From assembly GCF_017893945.1 (NCBI RefSeq), contig NZ_CP054257.1:2294001-2358000 (forward strand): DNA of 64,000 nt, read 5' to 3'. The notes beneath the pieces are model-generated. The model had not been told where the DNA came from and made no database searches. It saw nothing but the letters and a program-made list of their open reading frames with translations. Made by a program: the position numbers and the translations under genes. Of the stretch, positions 11,393 to 20,015 are shown piece by piece (position 1 is the first letter of the stretch; every line of letters starts with the position of its first letter). Origin of the DNA: Treponema parvum (GTDB lineage Bacteria; Spirochaetota; Spirochaetia; Treponematales; Treponemataceae).

Positions 11393-11406
11393 CTTCAATT
11401 TTCAAA

Positions 11407-11964
11407 TCAAACTTTTTCCGCCTGCAAAAGGCTCACTTCAACCGGCGTAGCGCGCCCGAAAATCTGCACCATGACGCGAAGACGGTCTTTTTCGGAATTT
11501 ACTTCTTCGATCGTGCCGGTAAAGGTTGCAAAAGGGCCGTCCGTAATTTTCACTTGGTCGCCCACGGCAAAACTCTGTTTAACATGAACGGGTTTTTCGC
11601 CTTTGATTTCACCGGCCTTTTGAAGCAGATTTTTTGCCTCATCCCCTGAAATAGGCCTGGGGCGCACATCGGGGGGCGTCCCGACAAAGCCGGTCACTCC
11701 CTGAACGCGGCGGATTTTGGAACATATGTTTTTCCAGCCGAGATCGGGCAAATCCATTTCCAGCATTATGTAGCCGGGTAAAAATTTATTGCTGCGGGAA
11801 CGTTTTTTACCGTCTTTTATTTCGACGATCTCTTCAACGGGAACTTTTACATTTGTAAGGACCGCGGGATCTATCTCTTTTGCTTCGAGCATAGACCTGA
11901 GCGTGCGTTCTATTTTTCCCTCATAGCCGGTATACGTATGAAGTATATACCATTGTTTAGACAT
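11407..11964 (-). CDS. nusG: transcription termination/antitermination protein NusG
   Basis: The 185-residue elongation factor binds RNA polymerase through its N-terminal NGN domain (QWYILHTYTGYEGKIERTL) and carries a C-terminal KOW domain (residues about 130-175, containing DQVKITDGPFATFTGTIEEV). The start is ATG at 11964 with a GGGG ribosome binding site. It follows secE by 8 bp, the usual secE-nusG arrangement. Confidence 0.97.
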   Translation of the reverse strand: MSKQWYILHTYTGYEGKIERTLRSMLEAKEIDPAVLTNVKVPVEEIVEIKDGKKRSRSNKFLPGYIMLEMDLPDLGWKNICSKIRRVQGVTGFVGTPPDVRPRPISGDEAKNLLQKAGEIKGEKPVHVKQSFAVGDQVKITDGPFATFTGTIEEVNSEKDRLRVMVQIFGRATPVEVSLLQAEKV

Positions 11965-11972
11965 TAATACCC

Positions 11973-12158
11973 CTATCTCATCACTGCGCGGAATGCAGCC
12001 GAAAACCCGGCATCAAGCACGCCCAATAATACTGCAATAATAATCGTAGAGATGATCACAACTTTTACAGAAGCGGTAACATCATCACGGCTGGGCCACA
12101 CAACTTTTTTAAGCTCTGCGACGCATTCACGTAAAAAACCGCCTACCTTTGCTGCCAT
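11973..12158 (-). CDS. secE: preprotein translocase subunit SecE
   Basis: This 61-residue single-span protein is part of the SecYEG channel. The amphipathic segment ECVAELKKVVWPS precedes one C-terminal membrane helix (KVVIISTIIIAVLLGVLDAG), as in short bacterial SecE. The start is ATG at 12158 with GAGG upstream; a longer frame would run into tRNA-Trp and is rejected. Confidence 0.95.
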   Translation of the reverse strand: MAAKVGGFLRECVAELKKVVWPSRDDVTASVKVVIISTIIIAVLLGVLDAGFSAAFRAVMR

Positions 12159-12185
12159 ATTTTTCCTCAAAAATAAAAAAAATAA

Positions 12186-12258
12186 CAGGCCAGGAAGGAC
12201 TCGAACCCTCGACACTCGGTTTTGGAGACCGATGCTCTACCAACTGAACTACTGACCT
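12186..12258 (-). tRNA. tRNA-Trp (anticodon CCA)
   Basis: A complete 73-nt cloverleaf is present on the minus strand. The acceptor arms are AGGTCAG / CTGGCCT with one G-U pair, the anticodon loop is CTCCAAA on a 5-bp stem (TCGGT / ACCGA), and the T arm contains GGTTCGAGTCC. It lies between rpmG and secE, a common position. No CCA is encoded. Confidence 0.95.
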
Positions 12259-12312
12259 AGGATATATAATCCGCCTTTTGGAAAATTTCCGACGGGCGAA
12301 CAAATTCAATCT

Positions 12313-12489
12313 CTATCGTATTTTAACTTCTTTGTGCAAGGTGTGTTTACGCGTAGAAGGACAGTATTTCATCAATTCAAGTTTGCCCTGCAAGTTTTTA
12401 CGGTTTTTTGTTGTTGTATAGTTGATCCGTTTGCAATCGGTGCATTGCAATCCTATGATCTCTACTGCACCTTTCTTTTTGCTAGCCAT
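12313..12489 (-). CDS. rpmG: 50S ribosomal protein L33
   Basis: This 58-residue protein reads [19 protein letters not shown] at its start and ends [11 protein letters not shown]. The CxxC pair at residues 16-19 marks the zinc-binding type; in the second half only one cysteine (KYCPST) is kept. The start ATG at 12489 has an AGGAG-like site upstream. It lies between two tRNA genes and must be transcribed with them. Confidence 0.93.
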   Translation of the reverse strand: MASKKKGAVEIIGLQCTDCKRINYTTTKNRKNLQGKLELMKYCPSTRKHTLHKEVKIR

Positions 12490-12522
12490 AAGCTTCTCCT
12501 AAAAAAAATTGATCTTGCGCTC

Positions 12523-12595
12523 AGCCCCCGTGCGGAATCGAACCGCAGACCTTAACCTTACCATGGTTACGCTCTACCGACTGAGCTACAAGGGC
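12523..12595 (-). tRNA. tRNA-Thr (anticodon GGT)
   Basis: A 73-nt cloverleaf on the minus strand has acceptor arms GCCCTTG / CGGGGGC, anticodon loop ATGGTAA on stem TAACC / GGTTA, and T arm GGTTCGATTCC. It is the first gene after the 12618-12646 promoter, about 15 nt from the predicted start of transcription. Confidence 0.95.
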
Positions 12596-12617
12596 AAACT
12601 ATTTGGGTTGTCTGAAA

Positions 12618-12646
12618 AATATACAAAAGACGCTCTCTTATGTCAA
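12618..12646 (-). promoter_or_regulatory. strong sigma-70 promoter of the tRNA-Thr/rif block
   Basis: Minus-strand TTGACA (12641-12646) and TATATT (12618-12623) are spaced by exactly 17 bp, followed by an A/T-rich start region near 12611. It is the best promoter match in this part of the window and can drive tRNA-Thr, rpmG, tRNA-Trp, secE, nusG and beyond. Confidence 0.8.
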
Positions 12647-12774
12647 GGCTTAAACCGCGCTATCATAAATTGCCTCAAAAACACGTTAAAACACGGTGGT
12701 GCAAATCAATATACGGCGGGCAAAACGGTTCACGGCGCACGCCTGGGGCATCGCTCGCGCATACCCAAAAACAT

Positions 12775-12800
12775 AGCGCGCTTTATCCTTAAAGCGCGCT
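12775..12800 (-). terminator. terminator of the FecR-domain operon
   Basis: AGCGCGCTTTA and TAAAGCGCGCT form a perfect 11-bp stem with a 4-base loop. On the minus strand ATGTTTTT follows. It lies 43 bp past the stop of the FecR-domain gene and upstream of the tRNA-Thr promoter, insulating the two units. Confidence 0.6.
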
Positions 12801-12842
12801 GCATCCCGTCACATAAAACGTCTATCAATCGAGAACGGAATA

Positions 12843-13694
12843 TTATTCCCTAATAGAGACAATAATGTTTAAGTCGCCCTTGATTGGAGCGGCGGGCGAA
12901 GAAGCCAAAGCGGCGCCTACCGAAGAACCGGCGGAAGAAGTTGTAGCCTTCGCTTCTCCGGACGATGCGGACGTTGTAGACCCGCCCACCGAAACGGCGG
13001 CGGCGGCGGCGACCTGAGACGGAGGAGTGACAGTTCCCGTAGAAGAAACTTCGGCGCTGGTTCCTTCACCTACGGCTACGGCCTTTACGCCGTCCGACGG
13101 AGCCGTGCTCACGGAACTCATAACGTCGCCGCCGCCTTCTGCTTCAGGAGCGTCCGCAACTACGGAACTCTGCTGCTGCGAAGGGGGCGTCGGCCATACA
13201 GCCCAAGTGCTTCTGGTGCTGTAAACCGTTCCGTCGGAAACGACTCTTCCTTCTGTACCGCGGACGGAAGCCGTCGCAACGGGACTGCGCACCGAAAAGC
13301 CCACGCGCTTGTTTTCAGCCGCCCTAACGTTCGCTCTGACGCTTCCCGTATCAAGGAACATCTGCGAAGCTTCGTTTCCGTCTTTTTCCGCAAGCTGTTC
13401 GATAGTTATGCGGGAAAGAGGCTCCACTACAAAAACGGAATTTCCGAATTTTATATTCGCTTCGGATTTAAATCCCGTAGAAATGACGTCGCCTTTTTTG
13501 ATGGAATCTCCGGCCGCCAGAGATTTCCAAGCAGCGCCGTCTTTTACCTGAACTTTGCCGGTTGCGGAAATAACTTTTCCTTCCGTATTCTTGCCGGCGG
13601 CCGGAACTGCTTTAGTATCCGCCGCAAAGGCTGTTCCCGCAAAAAATATTCCCAAAACCACGGCAAAAACCGCATTAAAATTCGCTTTTAACAT
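12843..13694 (-). CDS. exported FecR-domain protein
   Basis: The 283-residue protein has a clear signal peptide (about residues 1-24, ending AFAA). A FecR-type beta domain follows (about 38-160: GKVQVKDGAAWKSLAAGDSIKKGD, then VRANVRAAENKRVGFSVRSPVATASVRGTE). This is the form found in stand-alone surface or periplasmic proteins rather than in the TonB-signalling FecR. The last 100 residues are Ala/Ser/Thr/Gly-rich low complexity. It is the last gene of a three-gene exported operon, 15 bp after the barrel candidate. Function unknown; scaffolding or binding is a guess. Confidence 0.75.
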   Translation of the reverse strand: MLKANFNAVFAVVLGIFFAGTAFAADTKAVPAAGKNTEGKVISATGKVQVKDGAAWKSLAAGDSIKKGDVISTGFKSEANIKFGNSVFVVEPLSRITIEQLAEKDGNEASQMFLDTGSVRANVRAAENKRVGFSVRSPVATASVRGTEGRVVSDGTVYSTRSTWAVWPTPPSQQQSSVVADAPEAEGGGDVMSSVSTAPSDGVKAVAVGEGTSAEVSSTGTVTPPSQVAAAAAVSVGGSTTSASSGEAKATTSSAGSSVGAALASSPAAPIKGDLNIIVSIRE

Positions 13695-13709
13695 ATTTTC
13701 CTCCTGGCA

Positions 13710-14870
13710 TTAGAACGACAATGCCGTCTTAAACGTAAATTCAAACGTAGAATTTCCCGATTCCGGAATATATTGCGCTGCGGAACCTGAAAACTGTAAA
13801 TCGCTTAGAGCCTGCCATAAAACCGTAAATTTCCACTGGGTGCCGTCATAATCGGCGCTCTTTGTCGCGATAAAAAACGAATCCAGAGAGCCCGTTACAA
13901 GCAGAGCATCCAGCGGTTTAACCGTAACCATAGGCCCTATTTTTAAAAGATCTTCCCATGTGTGTCCGGCGACGGAAGCGGTAGCCGGTGTAAAAGTCCT
14001 AAAGCCCCCCAAAGATCCCTTGTCGCCTGAAGCAAAAGTTCCGTTCAAACTGACCGACGACGAATAAAATCCGGGATACATCATTAGAGAAAACTTTGAC
14101 AGATTGGACGTTTCCCAATCATTATCCGAATCGAGGCGGCTCACTCCGAATGTCGATGAAAGAATATAAAAAACCTTGCCTTTTACCGGACCGTTTGAAA
14201 CCGCCGTAAAATACATACGGTTATAAGAATTTTCCATATCGAACGCGCCTAAAAATTCAAAACCCAGCGTTTGCGACTTAAAAATATTCGGGAGCGTGAC
14301 GGCGGTTTCAAGGATCGCATAAGGATCTTCGCGAACATAAAAATCTTTTTTATCGATCCCGTCGGAGGACTGCATATTGTACAAGGTGGACTTGGCATTT
14401 AAAAGCCCCGTATATCCGCCGTAAAAGGTAACTTCCGCAGCCTGCGTTTTTAAATTTGCCATTACGCCGTCAGCCGCCTGAGAAAACACCGTAGCCGACG
14501 CATCTGAAATCGCAAATCGCCCGAAATCAAAAACCCCGGATTTAAAAATTCCGAAAAGCTTGTCGGGAAATTCTTTTACAAATTCGGCTTTAAACAGCGA
14601 CAGATCCAGAACGTCGTCCGTCTTGTCGGTAGAATTGATCCACCTATAATTGTAGTAACCTTCCGCGATAAAATAATTGAGGCCGTCTTCCGACAACGGG
14701 ATCCTAAGCCACGCGGAAGTATTGAAATCGTTTTTAAGACCGTCTTTAAATTTTTTATCTTCCGTGAAAGTCGACTTTACTTCATCGGAAACGATAGCCC
14801 CGTAATCAATTGAAAACACGCTTCCTGCCAAGAGTGCAAACAAAGCGGCGGTAAAAATTCTTTTTTTCAT
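13710..14870 (-). CDS. exported protein, outer-membrane beta-barrel candidate
   Basis: The 386-residue protein has a signal peptide (MKKRIFTAALFALLAGSVFS). The rest alternates short amphipathic strands rich in aromatic residues (YFIAEGYYNYRW, FEFLGAFDMENSYNRMYF, MMYPGFYSSSVSLNG) and ends in Phe (FKTALSF), the usual end of an outer-membrane barrel. No named family is recognised. Its start overlaps the stop of the upstream gene by 4 bp, and the FecR-domain gene follows within 16 bp, so the three products are probably made together. Confidence 0.65.
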   Translation of the reverse strand: MKKRIFTAALFALLAGSVFSIDYGAIVSDEVKSTFTEDKKFKDGLKNDFNTSAWLRIPLSEDGLNYFIAEGYYNYRWINSTDKTDDVLDLSLFKAEFVKEFPDKLFGIFKSGVFDFGRFAISDASATVFSQAADGVMANLKTQAAEVTFYGGYTGLLNAKSTLYNMQSSDGIDKKDFYVREDPYAILETAVTLPNIFKSQTLGFEFLGAFDMENSYNRMYFTAVSNGPVKGKVFYILSSTFGVSRLDSDNDWETSNLSKFSLMMYPGFYSSSVSLNGTFASGDKGSLGGFRTFTPATASVAGHTWEDLLKIGPMVTVKPLDALLVTGSLDSFFIATKSADYDGTQWKFTVLWQALSDLQFSGSAAQYIPESGNSTFEFTFKTALSF

Positions 14871-15334
14871 AGCGACCCCTCACTTTCCGCTATTTCGGAG
14901 CAGCGCATAAAAATTCTAAGAGCTTCGCGGCCGGAAACTTTTTTTTCAGGATCGTCCGTTCTGGAAAGCAGTTTTCTGGCCTGTAATTCACGGAATGCGT
15001 AGCGGTCGGAATGAGTAAGAGAGTACAACAGGCCGCCTTTTATGTTCCACGCTTTAAGACAAAGAGCCGAAAACCGTTTCAAATCGACAGTGTCGTCAGG
15101 AGCCGCGGTCACAGACCAAATTCCTTCCTTTTCAAGCTGCGACAGAGCATCTTCGCCGGACGCGTCGTCGTTTATAAGCCCACGCCATGAAGCTGCAAAA
15201 TAAGCGGCCTGTGCAAAAGTAATTTCTTTTGCAGAGATCGTTTCCGTCATTTTTTCGGCAGACTGTGCAAAAAGGGTAAAATATGCGCCGCAAAAAAGAA
15301 CCGTAAAAAACAGCATAATCCTTTTCATAATCAT
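14867..15334 (-). CDS. small exported protein of unknown function
   Basis: The 155-residue protein has a hydrophobic signal peptide cut near FAQSAEK. The mature part is mostly helical (FAQAAYFAASWRGLINDD, REALRIFMRCSEIAE). No family is recognised. Two ATG codons compete (15334 and 15328); GGAG lies four bases before the first and ten before the second. It is first in the exported operon and overlaps the barrel candidate by 4 bp. Confidence 0.6.
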   Translation of the reverse strand: MIMKRIMLFFTVLFCGAYFTLFAQSAEKMTETISAKEITFAQAAYFAASWRGLINDDASGEDALSQLEKEGIWSVTAAPDDTVDLKRFSALCLKAWNIKGGLLYSLTHSDRYAFRELQARKLLSRTDDPEKKVSGREALRIFMRCSEIAESEGSL

Positions 15335-15413
15335 CGCACTCCATACTAATTTGTTTAATTTAAAATGACAACACCTCTTTCAGTTTACACCATTATATAT
15401 TATAGTAAAGAAT

Positions 15414-18263
15414 ATGAGTAAACGCAAGAATAGTTCGAATTTTAAATCGCCTGATATCATCGTTGCACTTTGTACAATAATAGTAATAGGCTTTTTGACC
15501 CTTATCAACGTATTTGAAAAGATCGAATACAGACTTTACGACGTTATGCTTAAATTCAAGCCCGCGCCGCAAATGCAAGACAAGATGATGCTTGTAAACA
15601 TTGACGACGAATCGCTTGAACAGATGGGCGCATGGCCGTGGACACGCGACGTTCTTGCAGACGCGCTTATAAGGATGAGGGAACTCGGAGCTTACAGCGC
15701 AACGTTCGATATCGAATATCTTTCTCCGTCTCAGATGGGAATAAATCCTTCCATAACTACGACTATACCTGAAAATTTTTCCGAAAACCGAAAAGAGCTT
15801 TTGTCGCTCATATACGAACTGTCCGATTCCGTTTCTAAGGGGAAAATTTCATTAAAGGAACTCCCCGATATGACGGACATGCTCGTAAACGAATACATAG
15901 ATCCCCAACTTGAAACGCTTGAAAGGTCGGTCACGGAGGGCGTTTTCCGTGACAACGACGATTATTTTTCCAAGGCGATCCGATTTTTCGGCAATACGTG
16001 GCTTACGATCAACGCGCGCGAAGTTCTCATCCAGGTGGATGAAAAGCTCAAAGATTTTGCAAAAGAGCGTTTTTTGCTTTCGGACGTTACGGATCCCGCC
16101 GGGCTTATAGCCGCGGGAAATAAATATCAGGAAAAGGAAGACGATCAAAAAGCGGGGTTTTCACCCGCTCTGTATGAATTTCTTAAAAACGCCCGCGGAG
16201 CAGGTTTTACTAACGTCGTCGTAGACTCCGACGGTTCGAGACGGCGGGTGGAATTGTTGCAGGAAAGAGACGGCAAATACATCGCCCAGCTTCTATTCGC
16301 TCCTATGCTCAACATGCTCGACACTCAGAGCCTTGTGCGCACAAAAAGGCATCTCATAATAAAAAATGCTCTTTTTCCCGGCGAAACAAAACGGCGCGAC
16401 ATAAAGATTCCCTTGGACAAACACGGCCGCATGCTCATAAACTGGGTAAAGCAGCTTTTTAACGAAAGAGACGGCCACACAGGCGAGCTGGTATATTTTA
16501 AAGGCGAACCTGTATATTTTTTAAAATACCTTGACGACTTGGAAAAAAGCTTTACGAACAACCTCCGCACCCTTCTGGATTCCCCTCTTCGCTATGAAAA
16601 CGGAAAATACTTGGACTATTACGACGGCGCAAAATATCTTTTACAGACATATTCGGAACTTGAACATCTAAAGGCTGAAATCTTTAACGAAACCGCAGAC
16701 GCTTCCGGGAAAGAACTTACCGCCGAAGATTCTTTAGCCGATCCGAGAATTGAACAGCTTTTTGAAGGACGCAGCATTTTCTTTGAAGAATGCGGACAGT
16801 TATTCGACGGCTCATATGAAAAACAGATAATCGACTTTCTTGAAAGCTACCGGACTGAAAAAACAAGCGAAGCGATCGATCAAAACATAGACTGGTTTAA
16901 AAACACTTTTGAAGTTTTAAAAACCGATTACGACGAATATCAGCTTACGTTCAAACTTAAAAAAGAAAAATACAACGGATCTTTTTGTCTCATAGGAAAT
17001 TCGGCTTCGGGCACTACGGATCTCGGCGTTACGCCGTTCGAGCGGCTGTTTCCGAACGTAGGCACGCACGCAAACATATTCAATACGATAATGACCGGCC
17101 AGATGATCACACCGCTTAGCTGGGGCTACGGATTTGCAGTGTCGGCGATCTTGCTTATCATAATAATATTTGCAAGCCGTAAAGCGAAGGCTTTTATGCA
17201 AAGCCTCATAGGCATAGGCGGATGCATTATTTTTCCGCTTATCAGTTTTTCGATGTTTTCGTTAAAACTGTATTACATTCCCGTGCTAGCTCCGACTTTG
17301 GTCATGACAGCAGGGTACATAGCCATAACCATACAGCGATTTTTGCTTTCAGAAAAAGACAAGCGTTTTTTGCGCAATGCGTTTTCAACCTATCTGTCTG
17401 AAAGCGTCGTAAATGAAATCGTAAACGATCCTTCAAAGCTCACCCTCGGCGGCGAAGAAAAGAATCTCACCGCGATTTTCACGGACATAAAGGGTTTTTC
17501 AACCATTTCCGAACGGGTAACGCCGACCCAGCTAGTTTCGTTTCTGAACAAATATCTTACGCTGTTCAGCGACATTATCCTTGAGCATCAGGGAACGATA
17601 GATAAATACGAAGGAGACGCAATTGTAGGATTTTTCGGAGCGCCGGTTTCATTTGAAGACCACGCATGGCGGGCATGTTATTCCGCTATAAGAATGAAAC
17701 AGGCGGAAAAAATCTTCAATAAAGAAATGACCGAAGCGGGAATAATCTCTTCCGAAATAAATACCCGCATAGGAATAAACACGGGCGCAATGGTCGTGGG
17801 CAATATGGGAACGGACAAAAAAATGAACTATACGATGATGGGAAACGCCGTAAACCTTGCCGCGCGGCTTGAAGGCGTAAACAAAGTGTATCACACTTGG
17901 ATTTTGGTTTCTGAAAGCACTTGGGACGCCGCAAATTCCGGAGAAAATTCGGGCAAGATGATTGCGCGAAGGCTCGACAAGGTGCGCGTAATAGGAATAA
18001 ATACGCCCGTTCAGCTTTACAACATAGTGGGCTTCACGGAAGAACTTCCTAAAGAAGAAATCGATTCCGTAGAAATTTTCCACAAGGGTTTGGATCTGTA
18101 TCTGGCTAAAGATTTTGCAAGCGCAAAGAAATTTTTTGATGAAGCGGATGCGATGTTTCCGCAAGACGAGGTTTCAAAAATCTTTTCCGAAAGATGCGAC
18201 GAAAAGATCAAAACCGGCGTTCCCGACAACTGGGACGGCGTTATGAGCATGACGAGCAAGTAG
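15414..18263 (+). CDS. CHASE2-domain adenylate/guanylate cyclase
   Basis: The 949-residue membrane protein would make a cyclic nucleotide in response to an extracytoplasmic signal. One membrane helix (about 15-35) leads into a CHASE2 sensor (about 45-400, with DKMMLVNIDDESLEQMGAW typical of its start). Three helices follow at about 569-650. The class III cyclase domain is at about 680-865, with both metal aspartates in FTDIKGFS and YEGDAIVGFFG. A short helical tail ends the protein. No clear ribosome binding site precedes ATG 15414. It is divergent to the exported operon, only 79 bp away. Confidence 0.88.
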   Translation: MSKRKNSSNFKSPDIIVALCTIIVIGFLTLINVFEKIEYRLYDVMLKFKPAPQMQDKMMLVNIDDESLEQMGAWPWTRDVLADALIRMRELGAYSATFDIEYLSPSQMGINPSITTTIPENFSENRKELLSLIYELSDSVSKGKISLKELPDMTDMLVNEYIDPQLETLERSVTEGVFRDNDDYFSKAIRFFGNTWLTINAREVLIQVDEKLKDFAKERFLLSDVTDPAGLIAAGNKYQEKEDDQKAGFSPALYEFLKNARGAGFTNVVVDSDGSRRRVELLQERDGKYIAQLLFAPMLNMLDTQSLVRTKRHLIIKNALFPGETKRRDIKIPLDKHGRMLINWVKQLFNERDGHTGELVYFKGEPVYFLKYLDDLEKSFTNNLRTLLDSPLRYENGKYLDYYDGAKYLLQTYSELEHLKAEIFNETADASGKELTAEDSLADPRIEQLFEGRSIFFEECGQLFDGSYEKQIIDFLESYRTEKTSEAIDQNIDWFKNTFEVLKTDYDEYQLTFKLKKEKYNGSFCLIGNSASGTTDLGVTPFERLFPNVGTHANIFNTIMTGQMITPLSWGYGFAVSAILLIIIIFASRKAKAFMQSLIGIGGCIIFPLISFSMFSLKLYYIPVLAPTLVMTAGYIAITIQRFLLSEKDKRFLRNAFSTYLSESVVNEIVNDPSKLTLGGEEKNLTAIFTDIKGFSTISERVTPTQLVSFLNKYLTLFSDIILEHQGTIDKYEGDAIVGFFGAPVSFEDHAWRACYSAIRMKQAEKIFNKEMTEAGIISSEINTRIGINTGAMVVGNMGTDKKMNYTMMGNAVNLAARLEGVNKVYHTWILVSESTWDAANSGENSGKMIARRLDKVRVIGINTPVQLYNIVGFTEELPKEEIDSVEIFHKGLDLYLAKDFASAKKFFDEADAMFPQDEVSKIFSERCDEKIKTGVPDNWDGVMSMTSK

Positions 18264-18382
18264 GATAAGCGCGGGCGGACAAAGGAGTTAGGCAAGGCGG
18301 CAGGCAATGTCGGCTGCTCCGGCAAAGCGCAAGGTGCAATAGAACAACAGTAACCCAAGCCGCCTGTGTCGATTGATCTATG

Positions 18383-19402
18383 CTACCGGTCAACAGGGCT
18401 TCCTTTGCAATCGGCAAGCATTGATTCTACTCTTTTCACAAAGGATGAGCCCCAATACTCGCAGAGCATCGAATAGGCTTGGTCATATAATTCGGGGACG
18501 ACGCACGCGCGGAGCTGCTTGATATTATTGGCAAGATATGAAATACATACTTTTTGAACGGCGGCTCTGTGGCGATCTTCAGGCGGACTTTCTTTAAAAA
18601 CCGAATACAAAACCGTAAACGCCGAAGCGACGGAGCAGACTCTTTTCCACCTGTCGAGACTTGAAATAAGAGTTTCCGAAGTTATGCCTGTGTCTATATC
18701 GTAGCGATATACTTTTTCGTTTATGCCGACATAGCGCTTTGCGTTCATGCAGATAAAATAATAAAGAAGAAAATCTTCACCGGTAGTGCAGTAAAAATTC
18801 GGCAAAAGGTTGTATGCATTTTTAAGCGCTTCGGCCTTAAAAAGTTTTCCCCACAAAAAAAACGAATGTTCTCCGTTGCAAAGAAAGTCGTCCGTTATAT
18901 TTTCCCCTTCAAGAACGCCTTCGTGTATCAGCTCTATCTTTTTAAGAACCGAAAGCCGGCGGTCGTCAGGAAAATTTTCATCATGGATGAGTTCGGCCTT
19001 GCCGTGCACAATGTCCGCATCGCAAGACATGGCCGCTTCATAAAGTAAAGAAAGACTTTGTTCGGTAAGAGCGTCGTCCGCATCCAAAAAACAGCAATAT
19101 TCTCCGGAAGAATTTTCAAAAGCGGTGCGCCTTGCTTGAAAGATGCCTTCGTTTTTTTCATGTTCAATATAGCGTACGCAAAATCCTTTGCGGGAAGCAT
19201 ATTTTTTAGAAAATTTTTCGATTATTTCATTTTCGGAAGAAGAAAAACGGGAGGAATTTGAAAGAGCTCCCTTGCTGCCGTCGTTTAAAATCACCAGTTC
19301 TATGGACGGATACGTCTGAGCGGCTACGCTTTCAAGACAGTTCAGAATAGTCTTTTCAGCATTGTAAAAAGGAACGATAACGCTTATCAATGGCAAATTC
19401 AA
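18383..19402 (-). CDS. glycosyltransferase family 2
   Basis: This GT-A enzyme would transfer a sugar from a nucleotide sugar to a glycan. The N-terminal VIVPFYNAEKTILNCLESV, then ELVILNDGSKG and the metal-binding DADDALTEQ (about residue 85) are classic. The start is taken as TTG at 19402 (reads MNLPLISVIVPF) because GGGAG lies five bases upstream. An ATG eight codons earlier has no ribosome binding site and lies in sequence that is repeated 147 bp away, outside the gene. It stands alone between the cyclase and a repeat-rich gap. Confidence 0.85.
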   Translation of the reverse strand: MNLPLISVIVPFYNAEKTILNCLESVAAQTYPSIELVILNDGSKGALSNSSRFSSSENEIIEKFSKKYASRKGFCVRYIEHEKNEGIFQARRTAFENSSGEYCCFLDADDALTEQSLSLLYEAAMSCDADIVHGKAELIHDENFPDDRRLSVLKKIELIHEGVLEGENITDDFLCNGEHSFFLWGKLFKAEALKNAYNLLPNFYCTTGEDFLLYYFICMNAKRYVGINEKVYRYDIDTGITSETLISSLDRWKRVCSVASAFTVLYSVFKESPPEDRHRAAVQKVCISYLANNIKQLRACVVPELYDQAYSMLCEYWGSSFVKRVESMLADCKGSPVDR

Positions 19403-19407
19403 AATAT

Positions 19408-19620
19408 CTCCCTTAAAAAACGACATGCGAGGAAATCTTCAGATTTAGGAGCTGGGCAATTCATGCGCTCTTTGCGCACAATCCAATAAACGAGTTTTCG
19501 AAAGAAAACTCGAAGTTAAAAGACGCGGCGCTTATTTAGCGGCGGCTTTTAAACTTTCCTTAAAAAACAACATGCGAGTAAATCTTCAAATCTAAGAGCC
19601 GAACGATGTTCTCTCCTAAA
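19408..19620 (+). repeat. modular stem-loop repeat, copy 1 plus a partial second head
   Basis: Ordered modules read left to right: a CTTAAAAAAC head with ACATGCGAG (about 19411), GCGC/GCGC hairpin, CGAGTTTTC-GAAA-GAAAACTCG (19491-19512), then TTAAAAGACGC and GCGGCGCTTATTTAGCGGCG followed by TTTTAAAC, then a second head almost identical to the first (about 19558-19610). The same modules in the same order occur twice at 32754-33055. No ORF. The repeat overlaps the rejected upstream start of the glycosyltransferase. Confidence 0.65.
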
Positions 19621-20015
19621 GCATAGCATTTTAGACGGTATTTTCAAATCTTGATATTCGACAATAATGTAAGTTGAATTCCGTTTTTATTCAACCGGTG
19701 ACAGAGGCGGCCGGTAGACCTGCTGTGCAAAGCCCGCGGCGTGCTAGGTCTGCGGCGCATAAGAGAGGCGGCATGAGTACGACGCTATAAACGGCGCCAG
19801 CAGCGCGGCACAAGAGCGCTGCCGGATCGGCCGGCAATACAGTATTCGCCGGCAACGTGTCAGCGGTTACGCACAGCCGGCAATACCGTACGGCGTCAGT
19901 CAGAGCCGATGCGACCTATTGCCTACAAAGGCTCTAAACGTTTAAAATGCATCATGCATGGGCAGCGCCGGGACGCTGTCTGGACGCTGTATTTTAAAAT
20001 ACTCAGAGGTCAATT
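19621..20015. other. GC-rich gap upstream of cysE, no gene seen
   Basis: No supported frame is visible. GCCGGCAATAC occurs twice about 40 bp apart, and GGACGCTGT is repeated at 19971-19979 and 19982-19990 just before the cysE promoter region. The gap is richer in GC than the flanking genes. Confidence 0.45.

Noticed and set aside
12159-12215. SecE extended N-terminus
   Set aside because: The extension is the complement of part of tRNA-Trp.
13027-13551. Plus-strand frames across the FecR-domain gene
   Set aside because: They are antisense to a signal-peptide-bearing gene and arise from its Ala/Ser-rich codon use.
19403-19426. ATG start of the glycosyltransferase at 19426
   Set aside because: It lies in repeat DNA that recurs 147 bp away outside the gene and has no ribosome binding site, while TTG 19402 has GGGAG five bases upstream.
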